Assembly (NCBI RefSeq): GCF_016545825.1
Contig: NC_052615.1
Span: 20,886,520 to 20,950,519, forward strand
Length of the DNA stretch: 64,000 bases
Source of the DNA: Eucalyptus grandis
Lineage: Eukaryota; Streptophyta; Magnoliopsida; Myrtales; Myrtaceae
Direction of reading: 5' to 3'
Shown here piece by piece: positions 45,520-56,781 of this stretch. The translations under genes and the position numbers were made by a program. Every line of letters begins with the position of its first letter. Within the stretch, counting starts at the first letter, position 1. The notes beneath the pieces are model-generated. The model did no database searches. It was not told the DNA's origin and saw nothing but the letters and a program-made list of their open reading frames with translations.

Positions 45520-47560
45520 GCAAATTATCAATGTTCAAAGCTGTATTTCATTACTTTACTTTTGCCAACTTATGAGTAATATATTTGAACATTGATACAC
45601 TTGTGTTTTAAAAGAGGGAAGAATTAGCGGGCGCCAAGTGCAGCACCGAATTTGTTAATAAATCGCGCTTCGCGTATTTTCACGAGCAAGCAATTGTGTC
45701 GTGGCCCATTATAAGCAAGAGTGGTCCATAAACCATGTAAATATATAATCAATATTCCCACATAGGCATATGAGAAAATATAAAGATTAGTACATAAATT
45801 TGATTTCAAGAGTGGTACAATGATCTATGATTGAGTATTTTGAATATGATTCAGTTTCTTTTTCTTTCTTATCGGCTCTTTGTAAAAAAAAAAGGAAATA
45901 GTCCGTGCAATCCTATGCGATGCATACTAAAAGTCAGCCACGTTACTTTATGAGAGTCGGTTTGTGATGTAATTATTTTATTCCCCAACCACAAGCCAAT
46001 GAATAGAAGTAATAGAAAGAAATAATCAGAAGACAACTGGTGGTCGGTAGATAGCTACCGTGAGTGTATTCTAAGAAGGGGAATCTTTCACCTGTTCTCC
46101 ACTTGTACTTGTTTGTACTCTTCCCACCCGACTTTCGTGTAGAAATTTTCATTGTAGATTCTTCAACCCGAGTATTATTACCTTACTTTTGCCAGCTAAT
46201 CGTTATTAACTTATCTGGCATCGTCATTATATGAACCATTGAGACACTTAGGATTGCACAGGGTGCGATCCACCCGAGTTGTACACGGATCGTCAACATC
46301 CAAGAACCCAGTGAATCTCATGAGCGACAAAAAAATGATGCTTAAAGCTCACCAAGAATTCCACAATAATTACAGATCGCCCATGTTCGCGCGTGTTGTG
46401 CCGCCGTAAAAGAGGTTTGATTATATGATATGAGAAATTGCTTTCTTCACAGATTCTTTGTGCTTATGAAGTTCATGAAGTTTTTCCCTTGCGAAGATTG
46501 TCAATCATCTGTAAATAAATCTGACCAAGCTTTGATGATTTGTATGTAAATCAGACAGCGCTACACCATTTGGAAAGTTGACTTGAAGCAGCGGAGATTC
46601 GAGGGTTGGTCTTTAATATGAATATGGAAGATTTTCTATTTTCGAAGAGGCGAATCGATGGTACATGCAACTTGAATCCAACAGAATCTTGATGTTAGGA
46701 AGGGTGAATATTTAAATAGGTGAAATGTGATATTGGAGACTTATTATTAAGTTGAATCTAACAGAGCTTCGATACCTCAGATATTGAAATATCGAAATCA
46801 AAATCCCTTTGGGCATATCAAATCAAAGTTCAATAATTGGGAGACGAAAAACTAGACAGGTAAAGCTGTGTATGTCATGTCCGATTGCAATAGTGATTAG
46901 CTTTCGATGTCTAAAAGGGTGAAAGAGGAGGATTTATGTGACTTGGATGCAGCAAAGGTTCTGAATTTCTACTGGTCAAGATCACCAGGTTTGTGGATTC
47001 AAATCTAACAGGATTCTAAATTCATAGATTGACATAATATAAGTACCTCGTGGTCTGTTTATTCTAAATTAAAAAGGTGCCTTCCATTTCCATCCATAAT
47101 TCTAAAGACGAGCAAAAAAACATTCATAATATTTATAAAAAGGATGATACCTGCTCAAATTTGCGTATTTCAAAAGATTTTCAGGTATCTAATGGTAAAT
47201 AAGATTCAAATTTCAAATTCTACAAAAACTTAAAATCACTTTTACTAGATCTTTCCTCGTGCATGAAATACTAAAGAAGAATCATTGCTGTTAAATATTG
47301 CTAATACAATGTTATAGCTGTTAAAAATTTATTGGCATGAAATTTTGTGTTCTCTTTTCAAATTATCTCTCCCTCTCCTTCTCTCATTGCCGGCCACTTA
47401 ATGCAAAGTGAGAGTACCTATTGTTAATGTTTAGAGTCAAAGAGAAAGTAACGACAAATTATTTATTGCAGCTCAGCCTCAATCAGGATTGTATGATTGT
47501 AAGAGTGATTAATTACAACCATGGTACATCTAGAGAAAGACCCTATTCCGTTGGTGAAGA
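45520..47560. other. Conserved non-coding block of the array, copy 4
   Basis: Non-coding. The order of landmark words is the same as in U1-U3, with an LRR-like plus-strand piece near 46755-46800. A pyrimidine-rich tract lies at about 47365-47385. No other feature is recognised. Confidence 0.45.
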
Positions 47561-48303
47561 TGTCTGTCAGCTATTCCGTTGTAGATACACACTGAACACG
47601 TAGATCATCGAAAGTAACTGGCTCTCCAACAAAGTAAAAAATCCAACTCCGTGTGTTTGATATGAGCACGAAACACAGGGTTGAGAGCAAGATAGTTGGC
47701 GAAGATATTGTCACAATAAATGGTGAGAGAATAAAAAAGGGAAACCCCCGGCTTAACAAGTAAATGACAAATCCAAAAAAATTCTTAGCAACATAAGGAG
47801 TGATAGCATGATACTCAGCCTCTATACAATAATGGGCTATGAGAGATTGCTTCTTAACACTCCATGAAACAAGATCAACGCCTAGAGAAACACAAATATT
47901 TTAGGTGGACCATCGGGTATTGGAGCATCCAACTCAATCTACATTTGCATAAGCAGTCAATGAAGTAGGACATTATCGCTTAATGAGCAGTCTATCAGTG
48001 GATGCAACAGCTAAATACTAGTATAAATGTTTGACGGCCTAGAGATTGATGTAATATGGGTTAATTTAGGAATTGACAAACCAAGTCCACAATAAAAGCA
48101 ATATCAGGTCTGGTCATGGACAAAAACAGTAGTGCACCAACTATCTATTGATACAATGTCAGGAAAAGTGAGAAGTTCACCGTCATTAGCAAACAATAAA
48201 TTCTTCGAGGCCAAGGTTGTAGGCACAGGCTTGGCCTTAAAGAGTTCAAACTTGTGCAAAAGGCCATTAAAATACTTGACTTGAAATAAAAACATATAAC
48301 CAA
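47560..48303 (-). pseudogene. Ty1/Copia pol 3' relic in U4 (part 1)
   Basis: Minus-strand relic homologous to U1 3240-4000, containing KYFNGLLHKFELFKAKPVPT (about 48275-48215) and the decayed RNase H upstream sequence at lower coordinates. It is interrupted at 48303 by a second long LTR and resumes at 52189. The break point differs from that in U3 by about 100 bp of relic sequence. Confidence 0.65.
48299..48303. repeat. 5-bp target duplication (accaa) of the U4 solo LTR
   Basis: accaa precedes TGTCACGCCC at 48304 and recurs at 52189-52193 after GGATGTCACA. Confidence 0.85.
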
Positions 48304-51300
48304 TGTCACGCCCCGATCCTCGGACGCGCACACATCCTTCTACTTGGTCGATTTTAGAATGCGATATCCCAGGACTATGTATCGCCGACCCTTTCTTCTT
48401 GTTAAGCACATGCGGAAGCAGTTGTCAATCCCCAGACAATAAAACAATGGGATAGGAAAGTAGGCCATATTTTTCATATTGAAAATTCATAACCACACTT
48501 TCATTAACAACTCAACTCATAGCATATTGCAATACTATTTACAGCATAAAAGTCTGACACCTATCTACACTGAAACAGGGTTCACAAAAGGGATGGGATC
48601 CCAATCCACATCTGGGTTATTTTCAAGATCCCTCTCTGGATCATCTTCTACTTCAAAATACTTTCTCCCCTTCAGGTTCTTCCTCCTCAGCTTTTCCTCA
48701 GGGTCCTGAAATGGTTATTCGATAACCAATGAGACCACGTCTCAGCGAGTCCTACCCACTAAGACCCGATTAATAAACTAATATGCCATACGGTTGCCTA
48801 AGCACAACACGAGTCAAAGGACTTACCTTGGCCTCAGTTCCAACCTGCAATTCAAGGTTAAACACAGATATTCAAACAATTCACGACATCCGATCAAGCA
48901 TTGATCAATCGACTAAGTCGATTACATGTCAGCCAGACCCTTTCTAGGTCATTCCCACTCATACCACACTTTCTCAGTGGTGTACTCATTCACCAAATCA
49001 CATGTGTTTCTCGGGCGTCGTTTTCGCCAATGACATACCGATCACCGACACCGTGCATTCTTTAAGGCGCCGTTTTCACCAGTGATAACCTTGATCACCG
49101 AACCACGTGTCCTTTCAAGGGCGTCGTTTTCGCCAAGGTGACATCGGCTATAGACAACATCGTGCGTTCTTTAAGGCGCCGTTTTCACCAGTGATATTCC
49201 CATAACCACCGAACCACGTGTGTCTATAAGTCATTTACGTGCGTTCTTTAAGGCGCCGTTTTCGCCAGTGATACTTCCAATCACCGAACCACGTATGTCC
49301 AATAACATTCTCAGTTAGCTCTCACCGTTCTCCCTACTATATAGCCCATCAACGTACTGGCGCTATATACCCATGCTTGCCATTACCAATCAAATATTCA
49401 ATAACAAACAATTTAGGACAATTCATAAAATTCCACAATAAATTCAATTCCACACAACGTAGAGCTCAATTAAATAAACGGACTGCACCACGACAGTCGG
49501 CACGAAATTCCGGTCACCGGCCATCCCGGTTGAATTTCCGGAAAAATAATTAATTAAATAAATAAATTTCGAAAATAAATAAATAAACATTGAAAATCCA
49601 ATTTAGGCCCATATTGCCTGATTGGAGCCCGAAACGGGTTGGGAAAAATCCCGAGATGCATTCAATAAATAACCAAACATTTCTACTTGCTAATAGCTAG
49701 GTCTAACCACCTAACATGCATCATTAAGTCACTAAATTAATTGTTCTAACCTAATCTAACCACCTAATTGCACTTAATTAAATCTAACCAACCTTAAGCA
49801 TAATTAGCAAACTAATAAAGCATTAGTGAGTAAAACTCACTTGACAAAACGGAGACCGAATCACCGCAACGGCGACGCGACGGCGGCGAAATAGGACTTT
49901 CGACAACACCGGCGAACTTGGACCGGGCCTTGACCTTGGCCCAACAAATCTCAGTCCAAATGAGATTTGTTCTTGCACTGGAATGGGCTTGCTCTTGGAC
50001 TGGGCTTGCAAAGCGGGCTGCTGGACCTCACTGATTTGGGCTTCAAGTGCTGGAAAATTTGGGCTTCAATTCAATTGAATAAGCTGAACTGGATGGGCCT
50101 GTTGCTGTGAATTTTCAATTGGGCTTGAAGACTGCAAGAATGGGCTGATCTCTTAGGCTGAAACTGCTGGCTTTGCTGGGCTTCGGAGCTGAATCTGCTG
50201 GGCCTGATTTGCGACCCAAATGACCTACAAAGGCTGAACTGGACTGCACGTTGGACTGAATTTGGTTGGGCCCGAAAGTGAAGAGATGGGCCACAAAGAG
50301 GACGGAAGCAGCTTCGGTCACTGGGCTACCGAAATTGAAGGTGCGTGGACTGACGAGCTGGGAGAGAAACTCGGATGAGGCGTGCTGCAAGTGCCTCGTT
50401 TGCTGCTGGACGAAGAAGACGAAAACCAACCCAGCTTCAGTAGCTGGCTTCTGTTCACCAAAGCAGCTTCGGTCTTCATGGACATCAATGGACGAGGAAG
50501 CAGCTTGGGGTCTTCATGGAGTGCATGGGCACCAACGTGGCAGCTTCACGAGGTCAACAAGGTGGGACGGTTCTTGCTGGAGTTGACCGTGGAAGCTGCA
50601 GCTTGGACGCGTGGCTGAAGAAGAAGGTTGCTGGGCTTCCTCGTTGGCGTCGTGGGGTCTTCGGTCAACAAACCGAAGCTTGTTGCTGGAGTTTGACCCA
50701 CAGAGCAAGTCGGATGCGTGGAGGCTGAGAGGACTTCGGTCTTCAGTGCTGGACAACACTTGAAGGAAGCAGCTGTCGCATGTTGGCTGAGCGTAGGTCA
50801 ACCGGTCGTCCGAGAGGCAGCAAGGTTGACTGAAAACGTGGCACGGAGCTGCTTCGGTGCTGCCTCGGCGTCTTCAAGCAGATGCGGTGGACTGAAGCTC
50901 CGTGAAGTGGAGACACGGAACAGGAGCTTTCGTGGCGTCGAAATGATGAAAACGTTGGCGAGGAGCTGCTCATGGACGCTGTCTTCGTGGACTCCACGAT
51001 ATGCACGGCTTGAAGACGTTGGACTCGGTGGAGCTGCTGCAGGGATCTTCGCTGGCGTGAGTGGAGTGTGTGGGCTTCGGTTGAGGAAGAGAAGTAGCGG
51101 AGATGGAGAGAGGTGAGTGATGGGGATTGCTTCGCACGGCAGAGAGATTAAAACTAAAGCAGGAATGAGCGGATGGGAGGGTTGCCGAGCGTGAGAAGAT
51201 GGAGGCCAGCCGTTTGTGCGTGTTCCACAAGCCAAAGAAAAGATCAACACAACATCTCTTCTCTTAAATGCTTGTCCCCCAAATAGCTCTCAAAAATATC

Positions 51301-52188
51301 CCAGTGTTCCTTTTTACTTTCTAGCACTAATATCCACTTAATTATCCAAATTGAAGCCTCAATTTCTGCCCCTTTTCAATTTCGAATTTCACTCAAATAA
51401 ACTAAATTTTCTTTGCTCAATTTCCCAAATTGAGGTCCAATCTCAATGTAGAAAAATCCCAAGTGATTTTCTATAAATCCCGACACATAAAGGCTCAACC
51501 CGAAAGTCCAATCTCCCATTAATTTAGCCAATCTAAACTTCGGCCAAACTTCCACGATGTCCGAACCCAATTTCCGTAAAAAATCTCGGGACCTCCGAAA
51601 AATCTTCTGAGACTGAGTTGACGTTCCTAAAATAGCTTGTGACATCACTGAACTTTCGATTTCTGAAATCTGACTCAAATCGACGGTTAATTTCACTCCG
51701 GCGTGCTTTTAGTGTGACCTAGACTACCGGGTAGTTTTCAGAACTTTTTAGGGCAATTGACTCGTGGTCGATTTTCTTCGAGCCACAATAAACCCACTCG
51801 ACACATTGGCGACTCTCAATTGTCGTGAAAATCTCGAGGCTCGACTACCAACACGGGGTACCAAAACGACGAAAATCAAATTAGTGCCGGTCGACGAGAA
51901 TTTTCCAATTTAGTGGAGTCACCCACGATCGGCCACACATCTCGGTCGAACCGACCTATCTCGATCTCAATTCGATCTTTCTTGTGCGGTAATGACCTCT
52001 AAAGATGAACACGGTCGAGAAGCCGCTTCTGGTCGAATTCTCAAGTCTATTGCCTTAATATTCTTTAATGGCATACCCAGCTAGTCTAGTTATCTCGAGT
52101 GATCAGCTCGAGAACAACCCTATAGACACGTCAATAAAATGCCCGATTAATTTAATAGAAAACAATACTGAAAATTCTGGATGTCACA
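48304..52188. mobile_element. Long solo LTR (3.9 kb) inserted in the Copia relic of U4
   Basis: Begins TGTCACGCCCCGATCCTCGG, ends ATTCTGGATGTCACA, and is flanked by accaa on both sides. It is the same family as 39769-43093 in the opposite orientation. Its beginning, rather than its end, carries the TGTCACGCC type of LTR start common in plant Gypsy elements, so the plus strand is probably the sense strand here. It contains a sub-repeat cluster (about 49010-49300) and a GC-rich island (about 50260-51240) with accidental ORFs on both strands. No pol is present. Confidence 0.86.
49010..49300. repeat. Imperfect sub-repeats inside the U4 LTR
   Basis: The phrase aaggcgccgttttcaccagt, or a close variant (gggcgtcgttttcgcca), appears five times at about 49013, 49058, 49118, 49173 and 49250, each followed by 'gat..c..atcaccgaaccacg'-like text. 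Spacing is irregular (about 45-77 bp). The corresponding part of the U3 LTR does not show it. Confidence 0.8.
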
Positions 52189-52560
52189 ACCAAAGCGGTA
52201 ATGTTAGTTGATGACAAGGAAATAGTGAAGTGGTAAAAAATCTTTCATACCAAATTCCTGTGAGAGTCGAGTAATAAAAGATGGTAATAAATGAGGAGTA
52301 TAATCAATGATTGGGATATCATCAACATAGAGTAGAAGATACAAGCAACCTTCAGAAGAAGCATAGACTAATAACAAAATATAAACTTATTAAATAGATT
52401 ACACAATGTCATAACATGTGAAACATGTTCCTTAGCTCCAAAACAATTCCTTACCGATCAGAAAATTAATGCAAATGATGACACAGTTGACTATCGAGGC
52501 AAATCCTCTTGTAAAACAAGAATCACAAATTCTAAAAATGAGTTGTTACTAACATTAGTG
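52189..52560 (-). pseudogene. Ty1/Copia pol 3' relic in U4 (part 2)
   Basis: Continuation of the relic past the LTR (aatagtgaagtggt at 52225, matching the U1 and U3 order). It is stop-rich and ends in the 3' flank of TIR-A (tagattacacaatgtcataacatg at 52388-52411, identical in layout to U2). Confidence 0.6.
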
Positions 52561-52565
52561 TTAAG

Positions 52566-53294
52566 TCAATTTGGCATATAGTGATGGGGTTCATGTGCTT
52601 GGGTATTCTTTAGCAACCTCGAAACCTCCTTGACTACCTCTTTTACAAGTACTCCTTCATGTCTGCCAATTGCCAAATAAAATTTGAAGTAAGCTACAGC
52701 ACAAGGTTTCAGTAAAAGGATCAAATTAAGGTTTTGATGGGATGAGGAAAGTAAGTACCCATTGGCGATTCTCTCCGATACCCATCCTTTGAAGGATCCA
52801 ACCTCCTTGAGAGCTAGCTTCCACCGCTCGTAAGTACATTCATCGACCATCTTCTCATGTTTAAGCATCTTTTCTCCAAAAACACCTAATAGGTCTCGCA
52901 CATGCGAGGTCCTCACTTTATAGAAGATTGGCAATATCTTTTGTCTCTTTGTTCTCTTGCATTCAACCATTTGAGCAAGCTCATCAAGGCACCAATGAGA
53001 GGAGGGATAATCTTCAGAGAGAATTGGAATTGATATCTTACAGTGGTCGATGGCATTGCAAATCTCATGATCAACATCTTTGCCTATGAGAGATGGATCA
53101 GCATCATTAAACACTCTGATTCCTGCAGCTACAAGGCTGATGTAGAGGTAAGCTGCGAGGCTGTGTCGGGTATCAGGGCCACGAAAAGCTAAGAACACTT
53201 GGTATTGGCTTTCTCTTCTTTTCTTCTCCAAAAAGTGAAGATGCACTGCTATCCAGCAAGACAAACCAAATTGATCATGATAAAATATTGGCAA
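52566..53294 (-). CDS. TIR-domain protein A (U4)
   Basis: Fourth copy of TIR-A, near-identical to U2. The large exon ends at 52759 (donor G^GTACTT), and the small C-terminal exon is 52566-52662 (acceptor TTGGCAG^AC), giving IANG joined to HEGVLVKEVVKEVSRLLKN. The TIR motifs are complete: YQVFLAFRGPDTRHSLAAYL, IPILSEDYPSSHWCLDEL with the presumed catalytic Glu, and KILPIFYKVRTSHVRD. Unlike U2 it has no in-frame ATG upstream of the TIR: one base is missing near 53270, so the ATG at 53277-53280 leads quickly to a stop. The frame is open back to a TTG at 53294. Either it is expressed only as the 3' exons of a TIR-B/TIR-A transcript (acceptor GCAG at 53246-53248, in phase) or this copy is silent as a separate gene. 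Confidence 0.65.
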   Translation of the reverse strand: MPIFYHDQFGLSCWIAVHLHFLEKKRRESQYQVFLAFRGPDTRHSLAAYLYISLVAAGIRVFNDADPSLIGKDVDHEICNAIDHCKISIPILSEDYPSSHWCLDELAQMVECKRTKRQKILPIFYKVRTSHVRDLLGVFGEKMLKHEKMVDECTYERWKLALKEVGSFKGWVSERIANGYLLSSSHQNLNLILLLKPCAVAYFKFYLAIGRHEGVLVKEVVKEVSRLLKNTQAHEPHHYMPN

Positions 53295-53486
53295 GACGAA
53301 TCATCCAAAATTCCCAAAAAGACCGAGGTAACCTTTGAAAGCCACAAATCGGTCTAGGTCATAACCGCACTAACCTCACATGCCTTCTCCACATGGGAAT
53401 TGAAGAATGGCCAAAGCTCTCACATGATGAGCACAAAGAATACTTGGAAAAGGTAGGTGCTTGGCTCAAATGGAATTATGACATAC

Positions 53487-54264
53487 CTGATTTTACGAAC
53501 ATAGGGAGTCGTTCAATCCACATCGTCTTCAAGTCACTCGAGACCTTTGCGACCACCATTTTCACCAGCTCTGCTTCATGCCTGCGCACATACATGTGTA
53601 GAACCGAGTTAGGCGTCCAGTTTGATTCCTTCCTTCACCTAAATCTGCAATTTCATATTGGTCATTTGCATACAAGTGCACAGGCTGTCAGGATTCGTAT
53701 ATACATGTATACATACCCATTAGCAATGGTCTGTGATATCCATCCTTTAATCATCGCCACAGAAGTCAACGCATTCCACCATTTTTCCATTTCTTCAGGG
53801 CTGATCTGAATCTCAGGTTTACTTAGAGCCTTTTCAAAGTTAACGCGTTGGCGACAGGCATCACCAACATCCACCTTATAGAATACAGGGAAGACTGATT
53901 TGCCATGCTTTTCGTGGCAATCCATAATCTCGGTGAGCTCACGGAGGCACCGTTTACTCTGCGCGTACTGTTCAGAGATGATTGGGATTGCAATCTTACA
54001 ACTCTTGATGGCCCAGAGCTTCTCCAGGCCTATCTGCTCACCAACTGGGATCGAATCATCATCCCTGAACACGTGGAACCCAGCAGCTACCAGGCTGTTG
54101 TAGAGAAAATCGGTGAAACAGCTGCGAGTGTCTGGGCCTTTGAAGCTCAAAAACACGTCGTAGTTCCGAGGGACCACACTTCTTTTCTCCTGCAGCAGTC
54201 TGTAAGTGTAAACGGACAGAGGGGCTACTGGTAGAACAATTGCTAGGGCGGTCATTTTCTTCAT
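53487..54264 (-). CDS. TIR-domain protein B (U4), membrane-anchored TIR
   Basis: Intact copy of TIR-B. Exon 1 is 53717-54264 (548 nt) and exon 2 is 53487-53581 (95 nt), the same lengths and splice signals as U2. It starts MKKMTALAIVLPVAPLSVYT (signal anchor); an in-frame ATG further upstream at 54315 would add 17 residues rich in Lys and Arg. The TIR domain shows NYDVFLSFKGPDTRSCFTDF, a segment with GEQIGLEKLWAIKSCKIAIP, SEQYAQSKRCLRELTEI (R in place of W, presumed catalytic Glu kept) and FPVFYKVDVGDACRQR, where the usual V-R is A-C. Exon 2 gives HEAELVKMVVAKVSSDLK. The frame is open throughout. It ends at a donor rather than a stop, which again points to a downstream exon in TIR-A. Confidence 0.75.
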
Positions 54265-54365
54265 TGTTCGTAACTTCCCTTTTCTCTTTTCGGATCTTAG
54301 TCCGTGTTCCTTCAATGCTTCCTCTTATTCAGAACTTGATTCTTTCAAGATTCTGAGTCATCGCC

Positions 54366-56765
54366 TATTTTATTCTTTCTCCAGGGATCTTTAAGCGCAC
54401 TTTCCTTCTCTTATTCATACTTGAAGTTTCAAGACTCAAGACATTGTTTTTGTTTAATCCTTGTTGATAATTTTTTAAGTCATCTTCTTGTCTTCTCAAA
54501 GGGTGAATAGTATATTATTCTTCCCTTAAATTTGTGGCTTGTCACAATTTGGCTCATGGTTTCAATTTTCCATGATCACTCAGTTAAAAAGAAAATAACA
54601 CCGACAAGAGCAACTCTTGAGAGCAGTTACAAGACCCACAATCTTAGATGCAATTACTCTTCACATCTACAATCTAAACTGCACCTGAAATCCTCAGATG
54701 CAATTACTCTACACATCTAGAATCTCGGTTCAGGTACCTTCTCTATTTACCTTTCGACTACTTAATCATCTTGGATCTGAGACAATTTTTCCTGCTTGGA
54801 GGGGCTGATCAGCGAAAGGATACTTAAATCTGAAATATCCGACGGCATAGCTAAGACATTTACAAAGCTGCATAAACACAATTGAGTGTTCTTCTTCGGC
54901 TAAGACATCTAAAAAGCCGCAAAACGCAATTTAAGTGTTCTTCTTCCGCTAATTGGGCAGTAGCCGAAACAAATGCATATGTTGGGAGTGTGCACACTGC
55001 GGAATTCCAGTACCTACACCAAGGGAGATTACCAATAGGGAGCCTAATTTTGAATTCGTCAACATATCTAATTATACCCATATTCACTAAAAAAACTTAA
55101 ATTAATAAGTTATGAGACAATTATGATATATTAACTTCCCCATACCACATCAATTTTCCAATGTGAGACTTGTTAACATAACTCACACATACATTTCAAC
55201 AATCTTTCCCTCACATGCGAACTCAATGATAGGTTTGTCCCCCTTAATTCAGGTATCCTCCTTCACTAACATATCTCAACTTGAATCTCCATAATTAAAT
55301 AAATAAAGCACACAATAAAGAAAAGCGATGCAAAGGAGTAAACACACAATCGAAAATGAAATCTAAAGCAACTAAGTAATACACTTTCAAGAAAATAACG
55401 GAAGTAACCAGATGCTACGTCGGACAGATAATAGACAAAGCGATGTTCTGATCCTCGAGATTGACATGTCAGGCAAAGAATATATATAGTTTTGTTGATA
55501 AGCCACAAGGCATTCTGAATTTGATTTTAAAGACTACCCTATATTAAAATGGGCAAAGGGGTGCTTGGAACCTTCAGAGAAGCGAGAAATATCGTTCCAG
55601 GGCATTGCTATTAAATTCCAATCTGACTTTAGAATGGCTAGCATTCCTTGGTTCAACTCAAACTTTCCCTACGAACTGGTGTTTCCCATGTCATCTATTC
55701 AATTATTTGAGGTGATTCCTAATTTAAGCTAAGTTGATTGCTTTTTTTTTTTAATTATCTTGAGAGTGATGTGTAATCTATGAATTGAAGCTAGTCTAAA
55801 TGTCATTAAACTATCGAAATCCCTAAAATTATTTCAATTAAAGACCATGTCCACAACTAAGCTTAATATAGAATTTGAATTCTGAAACTAACTTTAATCC
55901 TACCGAAAGCAGAAGGAAATCTCTAAGCTCCTCCTCCATGGCACGGCTTCCTCCATCGTCATAAGGCATCCATTCATTCATGCACCACACTCAATGTTCA
56001 CACACAAAATTAATAGAGTTCATTTAAGTCGTAGGATTCACACAAGCAAGAATGGATTTTCAAAGAGATATTTGATCTTACTTACATGGAAGTTTCCCCA
56101 ATCCACCGCCTATTTGTCGATTCCTAGAGAGATTAGGCGGATTAAGTAAAGACCGGCGTCCACTATGCAAAATCCATAAAGGTCTTTGTTAATATTTTCC
56201 AATTAAGTGCTCCCACTTAACTACCCACCGATACACATAGAATGAACATTCGAATGAGTAATTAAATAAGAGATTATGCTCAGCACATTTCAATTGGTTG
56301 GCATATCAATCAATGAAAGTCGTAGTCAACTCATAAAAATCAACTTTTCTGTTTTTAGTCTTTAATATACTGAGTTAAAGTCTAGAGCCTTAGATTGACC
56401 AAATGACCTCTAATGAAGTGATTCATTCATGCTTGGTCAACTAACAACTTTCCCTGATTTTGCCTTGAAAAGCACAGAATTTGCAATGTAGCCCCTAATG
56501 TCCATTTTTTTCTCCTAAACAAGCCATTTAAAAAAAATTAAGAAAAAATATCAAATCGTTTTGGAATATCTAGATATCCCGGTATAAAAGTTCAAGGAGT
56601 GTTCTACCACTTCACAGCTTATCACATTTTTTCTGATTTGACTCGTGACTATGTGAAATTACGCGTTTTCCACAAACTGTCAAACTAATTCCTACTTTTA
56701 TTCTGATTTTGACTCTGGTTTCACATATGAAATTAACAAGCAATCCAATGAAATTTTCCTGATTT
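54366..56765. other. AT-rich non-coding stretch right of the array
   Basis: A short local duplication (gcaattactct.cacatcta at about 54650 and 54699; cggctaagacatctaaaaagc versus cat.gctaagacatttacaaagc at about 54848-54920) is visible. No ORF with recognisable domains is found, and no homology to the array is seen after 54365. The right part is continuous with 60628 onward across LINE3. Confidence 0.45.
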
Positions 56766-56781
56766 AAAGATCCAAATGTTC
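56766..56781. repeat. Target-site duplication of LINE3 (left)
   Basis: aaagatccaaatgttc, repeated at 60612-60627 directly after the poly-A tail. The A's at its start may partly belong to the tail, so the certain core is gatccaaatgttc (13 bp). Confidence 0.87.

Larger units (their letters stand above)
30425..45900. repeat. Segmental duplication unit U3 (with Copia and solo LTR inside)
   Basis: Third copy. Array homology resumes at about 30425 (actttacttttgccaa..tatga), matching 10930 and 45550, and then follows the same order: the 'atgccaatgaatagaag' block (about 30904), the full Copia element 31023-36540, the 'cacttaggattgcac' block (about 36695), the CT-rich tract (about 38583-38605), the Copia relic, the solo LTR 39769-43093, TIR-A and TIR-B pseudogenes, and the B upstream segment. 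It has the heaviest TE load of the four units, and both of its TIR genes are broken. Confidence 0.75.
45901..54365. repeat. Segmental duplication unit U4 (with solo LTR inside)
   Basis: Fourth copy, running from the 'cagccacgttactttat' and 'atgccaatgaatagaag'-like blocks (45940-46010) through the cacttaggattgcac block (about 46245), the Copia relic (47560-48303 and 52189 on), TIR-A and TIR-B, to about 54365. Its TIR pair is closest to U2: both keep the EKKRRESQY segment and the same exon lengths. After 54365 the array ends. Confidence 0.75.

Noticed and set aside
49010..49300. CRISPR-like array
   Set aside because: The repeats are imperfect and irregularly spaced, lie inside a plant LTR, and no cas gene is present; the DNA is eukaryotic.
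50266..51250. Several overlapping open frames of 70-150 codons on both strands
   Set aside because: They fall in the GC-rich island of the U4 solo LTR. Frames on both strands and lack of motifs indicate composition, not coding.
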